A stretch of DNA of 64,000 nucleotides, from assembly GCF_030151385.1 (NCBI RefSeq), contig NZ_JASLDS010000073.1:62001-126000 (forward strand). The letters are read 5' to 3'. The position numbers and the translations under genes are program-made. This DNA is from Soonwooa sp. Lineage in GTDB: Bacteria > Bacteroidota > Bacteroidia > Flavobacteriales > Weeksellaceae. This document shows positions 1-7,850 of the stretch, piece by piece (the first letter of the stretch is position 1; each line of letters begins with the position of its first letter). Under the pieces are notes generated by a model that saw only the letters and a list, made by a program, of their open reading frames with translations, ran no database searches and was not told the origin of the DNA.

Positions 1-2
1 AC

Positions 3-938
3 AGAATTCAGGAGGGTGCTTTTGACAATGCGACCTTATTGCCACAAGGTCAATTCAATTTTGGATGGGGATCTTACGACATGGTAACGCACATCATTAC
101 AGGGAAAGTTTCCTTTGTTTTGGAATACGGAGACGGCAGTATTTACAAGTTTTTTATTAACCAATTCCAAGGTGGTTACACCTTCAAATATGCAAAATGG
201 AATGGATCTGCTTGGGAAGCTATACAAACAAAAACTGTAGCCAATGGATCTGACGACGCTTATTTTAACTACTTTTCATTCGATTCTGGCGAAAAAGTTA
301 ACAACATAGAACCTGCGAAAAATGCGTGGAGCTTTATGTTTACTAGATATTACACTTTCTACAATAACATTATGATGTACAGAATGTCTGGTGTTATCCA
401 AAATCCAAACATTAAAGTTGCTAAAATACAACCAGAAGTTCAAGCGAGCGCTACATATGCTGCACCAGCGGACGCAAGTTATTCGGATATGATTACCAGC
501 ATTGGACATTCTTGGAAACCAACCAGCGGAGCTTACTCTGATGTTGTATATTACATCAAAGAGGGAAATCAATATTATCGTTTGTACTTCACGCAAAATG
601 GAGGTGCAACAACTGGTAATATGGGCTTCAAATACAAAAACATTACCTCAGAACTTGGCGTTACCGAATTGGGTAAAAAAGCAAGTTTTGGCATCTATCC
701 AAATCCTGTGATTGATAAAAAAGCAACAATCTTATTTGATGTTAAAGAAAACTCTAACAGCAATGGAAGTGCAGAAATCTATGATTTTTCTGGTAAAAAA
801 GTCTTCGAAACCAAACTTACTAAACAAAATGGACTTCATCAGCAAGACCTGAATCTTAGTCAATTGGCTTCTGGTTCTTACTTATTAAAAATTAATTACG
901 CTGGTATTTCGGAAACGAAAAAAATCATCGTAAAGTAA
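3..938 (+). CDS. HmuY-like heme-binding protein with T9SS sorting domain (5' end outside window)
   Basis: The reading frame is open from base 3, so the N-terminus lies upstream of the window. Two domains are visible. The first resembles the HmuY family: a 'YFNYFSFDSGEKV' strand, then 'AWSFMFTRYYTF' and 'GVIQNPNIKVAK', followed by a repeat of the pattern ('SYSDMITSIGHSW', 'YYRLYFTQ', 'KYKNIT'). HmuY proteins bind or scavenge heme at the cell surface. The last ~85 residues are a T9SS type A sorting domain ('FGIYPNPVIDKKATI' to the terminal 'SETKKIIVK'), so the protein should be exported by the type IX system and released or surface-anchored. The histidine heme ligands of Porphyromonas HmuY cannot be placed with confidence here. 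Family assignment is by motif recall, not alignment. Confidence 0.75.
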   Translation, partial: RIQEGAFDNATLLPQGQFNFGWGSYDMVTHIITGKVSFVLEYGDGSIYKFFINQFQGGYTFKYAKWNGSAWEAIQTKTVANGSDDAYFNYFSFDSGEKVNNIEPAKNAWSFMFTRYYTFYNNIMMYRMSGVIQNPNIKVAKIQPEVQASATYAAPADASYSDMITSIGHSWKPTSGAYSDVVYYIKEGNQYYRLYFTQNGGATTGNMGFKYKNITSELGVTELGKKASFGIYPNPVIDKKATILFDVKENSNSNGSAEIYDFSGKKVFETKLTKQNGLHQQDLNLSQLASGSYLLKINYAGISETKKIIVK

Positions 939-974
939 AAAATCCATATCGAGGTCAAATAGTAATATTTGCAC

Positions 975-1004
975 AAAGGCTCACCAAATTTGGTGGGCTT
1001 TTTC
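975..1004 (+). terminator. Rho-independent terminator after the HmuY-like gene
   Basis: A 10-bp stem, GCTCACCAAA / TTTGGTGGGC (979-998, one G-T pair), runs into TTTTTC. It lies 40 bp after the stop of the HmuY-like gene and before lipB. Confidence 0.8.
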
Positions 1005-1029
1005 ATTTTAATATCGACAAAAATAAATG

Positions 1030-1037
1030 TAAATTTG
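1030..1037 (+). promoter_or_regulatory. Candidate -7 promoter element for lipB
   Basis: TAAATTTG matches the Bacteroidota -7 consensus TAnnTTTG. It ends 22 bp before the ATG chosen for lipB, which argues against the GTG at 1039 as the start, since that codon would be at about the transcription start. No clear -33 TTG was identified. Confidence 0.45.
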
Positions 1038-1059
1038 TGTGAATAATTTTTCTACAATT

Positions 1060-1773
1060 ATGAACCACAAACAAAACAAAATAGTAAAATTTGAAGATCT
1101 TGGAACTCGCGATTATGTGCCTACTTGGGATTACCAAGAGTCTTTATTAAAAGAGAACCTAGACATCAAAGTAAAAAATCGAGATACAGAACCTGACGCA
1201 CAAGAGATGACTCATAATCATCTATTGTTTGTAGAGCATCCACACGTCTACACTTTAGGTAAAAGTGGGCATGAGGAAAACATGCTCGCAAATGCTGATA
1301 AACTAAAAGAAATCGAAGCAACTTATGTTAAAGTTAATCGTGGTGGCGATATCACATACCACGGTTTTGGGCAGATTGTTGGTTATCCGATTTTGGATTT
1401 AGAAAATTTCTACACCGATATCCACCGTTATATGCGCGATTTGGAGGAAGTCATTATCCGAACGATTGCAGAATATGGTCTAAAAGGCGAGCGCTCTCCA
1501 GGCGAAACTGGTGTTTGGCTAGATGTTGGAAAACCTTATGCCAGAAAAATTTGTGCAATGGGCGTTAAAGCATCTCGTTGGGTTACCATCCACGGTTTTG
1601 CTTTAAACGTAAATACCAATATGAAGTATTTTGACTACATCGTACCTTGCGGAATTACTGATAAACAAGTGGCTTCTCTTAAGAATGAATTGGAGCGTGA
1701 AGTCGATGTTGAAGAAGTAAAATCAAAAATTAAAAAACATTTCGCAGACGTTTTTGAATGCGAATTGATTTAG
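1060..1773 (+). CDS. lipB: Octanoyltransferase LipB
   Basis: Transfers the octanoyl group from acyl carrier protein to the lipoyl domains of 2-oxoacid dehydrogenases and the glycine cleavage H protein, the first step of lipoate biosynthesis; cytosolic. The 237-residue length fits the family. Key motifs: 'NRGGDITYHGFGQ' (93-105), 'ERSPGETGVWL' (144-154), 'RKICAMGVK' with the catalytic lysine at about K163, and 'YIVPCGITD' with the acyl-accepting Cys197. A GTG seven codons upstream (1039) is in frame, but the ATG at 1060 is preferred because a TAnnTTTG promoter element at 1030-1037 would put the transcript start near the GTG. It stands alone between two terminators. No lipA in the window. Confidence 0.95.
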   Translation: MNHKQNKIVKFEDLGTRDYVPTWDYQESLLKENLDIKVKNRDTEPDAQEMTHNHLLFVEHPHVYTLGKSGHEENMLANADKLKEIEATYVKVNRGGDITYHGFGQIVGYPILDLENFYTDIHRYMRDLEEVIIRTIAEYGLKGERSPGETGVWLDVGKPYARKICAMGVKASRWVTIHGFALNVNTNMKYFDYIVPCGITDKQVASLKNELEREVDVEEVKSKIKKHFADVFECELI

Positions 1774-1964
1774 AACCTGTTTAAAAATTTTACCGAAATA
1801 TATTTTTAAACTATTCACATCTTCTTTGCTAAATTTTAATGCTCTTTTAAGCCAATTTTTTACTTCTCATTTTTGATTTAGCCCGCTAAATCTTCAAATC
1901 TGAAATAAAAAATTCATCTCAAAATAGCTATGAAAATTTTATCAATAAAATTTAAACAGGTTCT
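1772..1964. repeat. MITE-like intergenic element with terminal inverted repeats
   Basis: A ~193-bp AT-rich non-coding stretch bounded by AGAACCTGTTTAAA (1772-1785) and TTTAAACAGGTTCT (1951-1964), a perfect 14-bp inverted pair that continues imperfectly inward (AAATTTT). A perfect 8-bp hairpin, GATTTAGC-CC-GCTAAATC, sits inside at 1875-1892. The left arm overlaps the lipB TAG stop. No transposase is encoded. The form suits a miniature mobile element or a folded RNA; which one cannot be told from a single copy. Confidence 0.5.
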
Positions 1965-1966
1965 TT

Positions 1967-2001
1967 AAAAAAAGCGATTTCAAAATTGAAATCGCTTTTT
2001 T
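1967..2001. terminator. Bidirectional terminator between lipB and the BspA-type gene
   Basis: Stem GCGATTTCAA / TTGAAATCGC (1974-1995) flanked by an A-run on the left and a T-run on the right, so it can end transcripts from both convergent genes. Confidence 0.85.
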
Positions 2002-2008
2002 ATTGTTT

Positions 2009-3715
2009 CTAATTTTTAATGATTTTCTGCATTTCATTATTAATTTTTATAAAATAAAAACCTGGACGCAAATTTAAAACATCAATCACATTTCGTCCTT
2101 CCGATACATCATATTCTTTAATAATTTGCTGGTTTGTATTATAAATTTTTGCACGTGCTTTTACCTTAGAATTAATATAAAGATAATCAGTAACAGGGTT
2201 GGGAGCTATTACAAACACATGTGTTAAATCCTTAACTTCGGAAACATTAAGTTCACAGTTTTCTGTAAAAGTATCTCCAGAAATTTTCCACTTTTTTTCA
2301 TTAATAAGCCGAGTACGACTTATTTCTCCATTAGGACCATATTTTAAACCTTGCATATTAATAACTAAATTTTCCGGCGTCGAGTTTCGATCAGACCAGC
2401 CTTTTAGCGTTTTAGCATAATTAACACAATCAATACCAGAAAAGCTAAGACTAAACTCCAGATTAGTAACACTTTTCAAATCCCAACCTCCAATATTCTG
2501 ATTAAATTTATTAGCATAATAAAGGACACCACGCATATTTTCAACATTTCTCACATCCCACTTTCCAATATCTTGATTAAATGAAGTAGCATTTTGGAAC
2601 ATGTAACTCATATTATTTACTTTAGCCACATTCCAATTTGAGATATTTTGATTAAAAGACTTTGTACCATAAAAAGTCCCGCTCATGTCAACAACGTTTG
2701 ATGTATTCCAATTTCCTATATTTTGATTAAAATTTTCAGCATTATTAAACATATTTTTAATATTCTCAAGCTTTGCAGTATTCCAATTCGAAACTAAACC
2801 GTTAAAAGCAGTTGCCCCACTAAACATAGCCTCACATGACACCGCATTTGACATATTCCATGAGTTAAGATTTTGGTCAAATTTCCGCGCGTTTTCAAAC
2901 ATCGAATAAAAATAAATACCTTGACTAGTATTCCAATTAGAAATATCTTGGTTAAAAAGAAAAGCATTACTAAACATGTTAATAAAATATTTAGATTTTC
3001 CCGTGCTCCATAATGACAAATCTTGATTGAAGTTATGTGCTTCATCAAACATATAGGAAAAACTCTCAACTTTAGCTGTGTTCCACTTAGCGATTAAACC
3101 ATTAAAGTTACTCGCTTCTCGAAACATCCCACTCATGTCTAAAACATTAGATGTATCCCAGTCATTAAGATCATCTGAAAATAATATTGCACTCCCAAAC
3201 ATTCCTGACATATTTTTAACCATTGCTGTTTTCCATTGCGAAACTTTCGGAATACTTTCAAGGTTAATACAATTAAAAAACATCATTGACATATCTGTGA
3301 CCTGAGAAAAATCCGGAACATCTTGCGCCGTAATTTTCAAATTTTCACAATCCCAAAACATTCCAGAAAGGTCACTATTCCAATTCACATCACCCCATTG
3401 CGTGACACCAATTAATTTTGCCCTATCATCAAGTTTCATAAGGTTTTTAAACAAAAAACTAAACTTTGATTTTGGATAAAAATCAATGCGATAAACTCCT
3501 GATTTTGGAAGATTAAGCGTGAGGTTTCCACCTACAGAATATCCATAATAATTGACGTTTGGCTCATCTACCTTTTCATAATAATAGTCAAAATCACCTT
3601 GCGTGCTGATTTTAATGTATTTAACTTGACTAGTGTCCCAGGTCGTTACTATTGGGCGTTGGCTATTATAAAAATGAAAAAAAATGAAAAAGAAAATTGT
3701 GTAAAGATTTTTCAT
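2009..3715 (-). CDS. BspA-family (DUF285) repeat surface protein with T9SS sorting domain
   Basis: A secreted repeat protein of 568 residues. The start at 3715 gives a clean signal peptide ('MKNLYTIFFFIFFHF...NSQ'); an in-frame ATG 12 codons upstream would bury it. Residues ~130-430 hold about ten tandem units of roughly 25 residues with the pattern 'MSxMFxxAxxFNQDLSxWNTSxV', the BspA/DUF285 leucine-rich-repeat type found in surface proteins of Bacteroidota, mycoplasmas and protists, where members bind host proteins. The C-terminal ~75 residues ('FVIAPNPVTDYLYIN' to 'GFYFIKINNEMQKIIKN') are a T9SS type A sorting domain. The ligand is unknown. The coding sequence is more AT-rich in codon choice than lipB and dgt next to it, which is common for such repeat genes. 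Confidence 0.85.
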   Translation of the reverse strand: MKNLYTIFFFIFFHFYNSQRPIVTTWDTSQVKYIKISTQGDFDYYYEKVDEPNVNYYGYSVGGNLTLNLPKSGVYRIDFYPKSKFSFLFKNLMKLDDRAKLIGVTQWGDVNWNSDLSGMFWDCENLKITAQDVPDFSQVTDMSMMFFNCINLESIPKVSQWKTAMVKNMSGMFGSAILFSDDLNDWDTSNVLDMSGMFREASNFNGLIAKWNTAKVESFSYMFDEAHNFNQDLSLWSTGKSKYFINMFSNAFLFNQDISNWNTSQGIYFYSMFENARKFDQNLNSWNMSNAVSCEAMFSGATAFNGLVSNWNTAKLENIKNMFNNAENFNQNIGNWNTSNVVDMSGTFYGTKSFNQNISNWNVAKVNNMSYMFQNATSFNQDIGKWDVRNVENMRGVLYYANKFNQNIGGWDLKSVTNLEFSLSFSGIDCVNYAKTLKGWSDRNSTPENLVINMQGLKYGPNGEISRTRLINEKKWKISGDTFTENCELNVSEVKDLTHVFVIAPNPVTDYLYINSKVKARAKIYNTNQQIIKEYDVSEGRNVIDVLNLRPGFYFIKINNEMQKIIKN

Positions 3716-3789
3716 ATTCTTGCTTTTTATCAAAAATACGATAAATCTCATATAAAAACATTGAAATAATTATCAAATTAAAAATAATT

Positions 3790-5148
3790 TTACATTGTCA
3801 TTCCGATTTCGATACCTTTAATCTTTCTATAGAGATCGGTCGCATAATTGTCGGTCATTCCTGATACAAAATCCAAAACGCCCAAAACCTTGTCATAGAC
3901 ACTTCCCTCTTCATAAACAAATTGTTTAGGAATAAGTTTTAAAGCCATTTTATCATAGTTTTTTCGCTCCGATTTTTCTAAAATAATAGATGGAATAAAA
4001 TGATCCAGCAACTCATACATAACATTGTAGCCCGCATTTTCGATTTCGATGACTGCTTTATGATTGTAGATTTTTTCAATAGAAAAACGTTCGATTTCTG
4101 TTAAAGACGAACTTTCTTGTTTAAAAATATCCAAAAGCGCCGTGTCCATAGTTCCTGCAATAATTTTATCAAAGTTAGCTTGGTATGTCGAAATCGATTT
4201 ATTGATTAACGAGTTGATAACTTTCGCACGCAGATACGAAATTCTCTCGTTCGGGTTTTTAATAATATCGAGCTTATCATTAACACGTTTGATATCGTCA
4301 GGATTTACAGATTTAATCAAATCGATGAACAAATCTTCACAATCTCTAGAATTAACAATGCCCAAACGATGCGCATCTTCCATGTCAATAATACTGTAGC
4401 AAATATCATCTGCCGCCTCTACTAACCAAACAAAAGGATGTCTTTTATGGATAATTGGTTCATCACTCTCGCGTTGCATGCCTGTCGCATTAGCTATATC
4501 TAAAAACGTGGATTTAGAATTCTGAAAAAAGCCAAACTTTTTACGATGGATTATAGCTTTCTTTTTAGCAATTGCTTCGCAAGGATATTTCGCAATACTT
4601 GCCAAAGTCGAATAGGTCAATTGTGTTCCGCCTTCGTCTTTACCTTGTTGTTGATGTGTCAAAACCCGAATCGCATTAGCATTTCCTTCAAAGTTTACAA
4701 GATCTGCCCATTCTTTTTCATTGAAAAGCGGTTTAAGATCATTTTCATTTTGTTCAAAATAACTTGCAATCGCATCTTCACCAGAATGTCCAAAAGCTGG
4801 ATTTCCGATATCGTGACAAAGACAAGCTGCTGCAATAACATCACTTAATTGATATTGGTAAAAATTATTTGAGGTTTCGTTAAGATCATTTTTATAATTC
4901 TTTGAAACAAAATCACCAATCAAACTTCCCAAACTACGACCGACAGATGCAACTTCCAAAGAATGCGTCAAACGATTGTGTACAAACACGCTTCCTGGCA
5001 AAGGAAAAACCTGCGTCTTATTCTGTAATCTTCTGAAAGCAGACGAAAAAATAATTCGGTCAAAATCTCTCTGAAAGTCCGTTCTGGACACAAAAGTTGG
5101 TTGATGATTTCCGGTGCGTTGGTTGGTAAAAAGCTTGTTAAGATCCAT
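3790..5148 (-). CDS. dgt: Deoxyguanosinetriphosphate triphosphohydrolase (dGTPase)
   Basis: HD-superfamily enzyme that splits dGTP into deoxyguanosine and triphosphate and helps balance dNTP pools. The metal site is visible: H62 in 'NRLTHSLEVASVG', H112-D113 in 'CLCHDIGNPAFGHSGEDAI', with a further Asp expected in 'VEAADDICYSIIDMEDAHR' (~246-264). The 452-residue length matches the flavobacterial branch. 'SSAFRRLQNKTQVFPL' near the N-terminus is also characteristic. It is a single gene with about 75 bp separating it from the BspA-type gene. Substrate preference (dGTP over other dNTPs) is assumed from the family. Confidence 0.93.
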   Translation of the reverse strand: MDLNKLFTNQRTGNHQPTFVSRTDFQRDFDRIIFSSAFRRLQNKTQVFPLPGSVFVHNRLTHSLEVASVGRSLGSLIGDFVSKNYKNDLNETSNNFYQYQLSDVIAAACLCHDIGNPAFGHSGEDAIASYFEQNENDLKPLFNEKEWADLVNFEGNANAIRVLTHQQQGKDEGGTQLTYSTLASIAKYPCEAIAKKKAIIHRKKFGFFQNSKSTFLDIANATGMQRESDEPIIHKRHPFVWLVEAADDICYSIIDMEDAHRLGIVNSRDCEDLFIDLIKSVNPDDIKRVNDKLDIIKNPNERISYLRAKVINSLINKSISTYQANFDKIIAGTMDTALLDIFKQESSSLTEIERFSIEKIYNHKAVIEIENAGYNVMYELLDHFIPSIILEKSERKNYDKMALKLIPKQFVYEEGSVYDKVLGVLDFVSGMTDNYATDLYRKIKGIEIGMTM

Positions 5149-5248
5149 AGTACAAAAATACTCATTCCGATTTCAAAAGCCTAACAAAGTCTTAGATTTT
5201 CATCTATTTAAAAATAAATCAGTATTATTGTAGCCCTAAATTTAATTT

Positions 5249-6163
5249 ATGAAGAAGTTTTATGTATTAGCAACACTTTCTGTTGCTAGTTTAGCATTTT
5301 CGCAAAATGCAATTTCATTCGAAGCCTCAGAAGGTTTTACACTTGGTAACATCAATGGACAAAATGGTTGGGAAGTTACTGAAGGGCGTGATGGTTTTTT
5401 AACCAATCAAATTATTACTAACGAAAAGGCAAGCTCTGGAAATTTCTCTTTCAAAAATGCTCACGTTAGCGAATACCAAGATCAATGGATGCCAATCATG
5501 GGTGCCGAAAAAACATTTGCAGCACCTCTAGATTTTAATGATACCACTATTTCTTACGATTTTTATGCTACGCAAAAAGGCGGTTCTGATTTCGAATTTG
5601 CAATTTATGCTATTAATGAAGAGTACCAAGATTACGACACTTTGTTAGCAGTTGGTTTCGAAAACAGAGGAATGATTTATATTTGGAACGAAAATTTTGG
5701 CCAAATTGGATATGCTGATAAGACGTGGGAGCCGAATAAGTGGTATAATATGAAAATCCACATCACTACTGATAAAATTACTTACTATCTTGACGATATT
5801 AAAATTTTCGAAAACCCAAATGAGTCGAAAGTAAATCTAATAGGAATGAACTTTCTGCACAACAATTATGCGGGAGATGCCTATTATGACAACATCAAAA
5901 TAAACGAAAAGAATCTTGCAACTTATGAAGCTCAACTTTCAAAAAGTTTAAAAATCTATCCTAATCCGGCAAAAGATACCGTAAGCATCGATAGCAAAGA
6001 AGCTGTTGAAAGTTACAACATCTTTAATATGGCTGGTCAAAAATTGCTTTCTGGAAACAGTGCGAAAGACATTAACATCCAATCTTTAACAAAAGGAAAT
6101 TACATTCTTCAAGTTAAAACTAAAGACAACAAAACACAATCAACCAAGTTGGTTAAGAACTAA
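5249..6163 (+). CDS. Secreted T9SS protein with a LamG-like domain
   Basis: A 304-residue exported protein: signal peptide 'MKKFYVLATLSVASLAFSQN', then a beta-rich domain (about 22-225) with features of concanavalin/LamG folds ('ISYDFYATQKGGSDFEFAIYA', 'WYNMKIHITTDKITYYLDD', 'DAYYDNIKIN'), and a T9SS type A sorting domain from 'LKIYPNPAKDTVSIDS' to the C-terminus. Such domains usually bind carbohydrate or act as secreted adhesins or enzymes; no catalytic motif is visible, so its role is unknown. A TATTATTG near 5222-5232 could serve as its -7 element (7 of 8 positions). Confidence 0.75.
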   Translation: MKKFYVLATLSVASLAFSQNAISFEASEGFTLGNINGQNGWEVTEGRDGFLTNQIITNEKASSGNFSFKNAHVSEYQDQWMPIMGAEKTFAAPLDFNDTTISYDFYATQKGGSDFEFAIYAINEEYQDYDTLLAVGFENRGMIYIWNENFGQIGYADKTWEPNKWYNMKIHITTDKITYYLDDIKIFENPNESKVNLIGMNFLHNNYAGDAYYDNIKINEKNLATYEAQLSKSLKIYPNPAKDTVSIDSKEAVESYNIFNMAGQKLLSGNSAKDINIQSLTKGNYILQVKTKDNKTQSTKLVKN

Positions 6164-6167
6164 AACA

Positions 6168-6198
6168 AAATCCTGTTTCTCACGAAACAGGATTTTTC
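6168..6198. terminator. Bidirectional terminator between the LamG-like gene and purE
   Basis: Perfect 12-bp stem AAATCCTGTTTC / GAAACAGGATTT with loop TCAC, followed by TT, and A-rich on the other side; it separates two convergent genes. Confidence 0.9.
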
Positions 6199-6199
6199 C

Positions 6200-6703
6200 T
6201 TATTTATCATATCCATTCGGATGCTGAATCTTAATATTGTCAACTGTTCCCAAAACTTTTTCTTTTAAAGAATCTTGGTATTGTTGCATTTTGTTAGAAA
6301 CATTTTCGTCGGAAGTTCCAAGGATTTTTGCAGCTAAAATTCCAGCATTAAGCGCGCCATTCAGTGCAACTGTTGCCACAGGAATTCCGCCTGGCATTTG
6401 CAAAATCGACAAAACCGAATCCCAACCATCAATAGAATTACTTGACAAAATCGGAACACCAATCACGGGAATCGTCGTGCAGCTTGCCACCATTCCTGGA
6501 AGATGCGCTGCGCCACCTGCTCCAGCGACAATCACTTTTAGTCCTCTTTCTTTCGCTTTTTGTGCATAATCGAACATACGTTCTGGTGTTCTGTGCGCCG
6601 AAACTACTGTCAATTCGTAAGGGATATCGAGATTTTTAAGGAAATCTGCTGCTTGCTCCATAATTGGAAGATCGCTTTGACTTCCCATAATAATTCCTAC
6701 CAT
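6200..6703 (-). CDS. purE: N5-carboxyaminoimidazole ribonucleotide mutase PurE
   Basis: Class I PurE of 167 residues. It converts N5-CAIR to CAIR in de novo purine synthesis, acting after PurK. Motifs: 'IIMGSQSDLPIMEQAADFL' (4-22), 'VVSAHRTPERM' with His37 (the residue equivalent to the catalytic histidine of E. coli PurE), and 'AGAGGAAHLPGMVAS' (60-74). The ATG at 6703 is chosen; the frame is open further upstream, but that part is not PurE-like. PurK is encoded 30 kb away at 36831-37940 rather than beside it. Confidence 0.95.
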   Translation of the reverse strand: MVGIIMGSQSDLPIMEQAADFLKNLDIPYELTVVSAHRTPERMFDYAQKAKERGLKVIVAGAGGAAHLPGMVASCTTIPVIGVPILSSNSIDGWDSVLSILQMPGGIPVATVALNGALNAGILAAKILGTSDENVSNKMQQYQDSLKEKVLGTVDNIKIQHPNGYDK

Positions 6704-6775
6704 TTCAATTTTTATTAGATGTCCAAAGATAAAAATTAATAAAAGACAAAACCACCCAAAAATCCATTGAAGACA

Positions 6776-6815
6776 AATCTGTACCCTAATTCTGCTGTGG
6801 AAAAGATTATCTTTG
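6776..6815 (+). promoter_or_regulatory. EamA promoter with a MocR-type half-site
   Basis: TATCTTTG (6808-6815) is a full TAnnTTTG -7 element 22 bp before the TTG start. Upstream, AATCTGTACCC (6776-6786) matches the repeats before the GNAT gene (31782) and the MocR unit (32362). Unlike those two, no clear second copy lies 30 bp further upstream. Confidence 0.5.
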
Positions 6816-6837
6816 CTACTTCTTATTTCAATAAAAC

Positions 6838-7755
6838 TTGAAAAACTACAAATTACTTTTCGCCATTTTAACCGTCGCACTTGTGTGGGGAACAACTTTT
6901 ATGGGAATTCGCGTCGCTGTAGAAACTATTCCAGGATGGTTTGTTGCGGGAATTCGACAATTTTTGGCAGGAATAATAATGTTGACTATTCTCCTATTTC
7001 GTAAGGAACTAAAATGGATTGGTTGGAAAAGTTTTGGACTTCAAATCGTATTTTCACTCCTGATGTTGGTGATGGCAAATGGACTAACCACCGTAGCGGA
7101 AGAACAACTGAGCAGTAGTTTGGCAGCTTTAATCAGCGCTTGTTCGCCAATTTTGGTTTTCATTGGAAGTCTTTTGTTGGGTTTACAGAAATTTAGTTTT
7201 CGAGCGTTAATCGGCGTTATCATTTGTTTTAGTGGAATCTTACTCATCTTTTGGGACGGATTGCAAGACCTTGCCATTCCTGAATATCGAAATGGTATCA
7301 TCATGATGTTTTTCGCGATTCTCGGCTGGGCAGGCGGAACACTTTTCACCAAGAAAATGAACATCAAATCCGAGAACATTTCGCTTAATTTAGTATATCA
7401 ATTTTTGTTTGCTGGCGTCTTCCAAATCTGCCTTGCATTCTTGGTAACCGACAATTACAATTTTGGAAATTGGACGTCGAAAAGTATTGCAGCAATGCTC
7501 TACTTGGCGGTTTTTGGTTCGGTGATTGCATTTTTTTCATTTCATTATGCCTTGACCAAAATCAGCCCGATTCAAGTTTCTATTTTATCTTATATTAATA
7601 CGATTATCGCGATATTTTTGGGTTGGTTGATTCTTGGCGAAGATATTTCGGTTAACTTTATTGTGGCAGCTATTCTCATTATTTGTGGCGTTTTCATCAT
7701 CAATTACAAACCAGAAATGTTTAAAAAAGTCAATAATAAAATTGTTGTTGAGTAA
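6838..7755 (+). CDS. EamA/DMT-family transporter
   Basis: Ten-helix drug/metabolite transporter made of two EamA repeats (about 5-140 and 152-290); family members export amino acids, nucleotides or other metabolites. The start is a TTG at 6838: it gives 'MKNYKLLFAILTVALVWGTTFMG', a complete first transmembrane helix with the family's 'WGTTF' motif, whereas the first ATG (6901) would delete that helix. Length 305 residues is normal. A MocR-like repeat in its promoter links it to the regulator at 32790-34208; MocR proteins often control EamA exporters, so an exported amino-acid or vitamin-B6-related substrate is plausible but unproven. Confidence 0.85.
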   Translation: MKNYKLLFAILTVALVWGTTFMGIRVAVETIPGWFVAGIRQFLAGIIMLTILLFRKELKWIGWKSFGLQIVFSLLMLVMANGLTTVAEEQLSSSLAALISACSPILVFIGSLLLGLQKFSFRALIGVIICFSGILLIFWDGLQDLAIPEYRNGIIMMFFAILGWAGGTLFTKKMNIKSENISLNLVYQFLFAGVFQICLAFLVTDNYNFGNWTSKSIAAMLYLAVFGSVIAFFSFHYALTKISPIQVSILSYINTIIAIFLGWLILGEDISVNFIVAAILIICGVFIINYKPEMFKKVNNKIVVE

Positions 7756-7850
7756 TTTTATATCGAGAACCTTATAAAATTCTCGATACAAAATCTTCCA
7801 GATTTTTACTCGAATCGGCGAGTATGACGATAAAGTCTCTAAAAATCCAG

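Noticed and set aside
2009..3715. The 75-bp repeats as a CRISPR or tandem DNA array.
   Set aside because: They are in one reading frame and encode a regular protein repeat with third-position changes.
6747..6757. A second TCTGTAnCC repeat upstream of the EamA gene.
   Set aside because: The bases at the expected 31-bp spacing (CAAAACCACC) match too poorly.
6704..6837. An N-terminal extension of PurE beyond the ATG at 6703.
   Set aside because: The added residues are not PurE-like, and the ATG at 6703 gives the normal family start.
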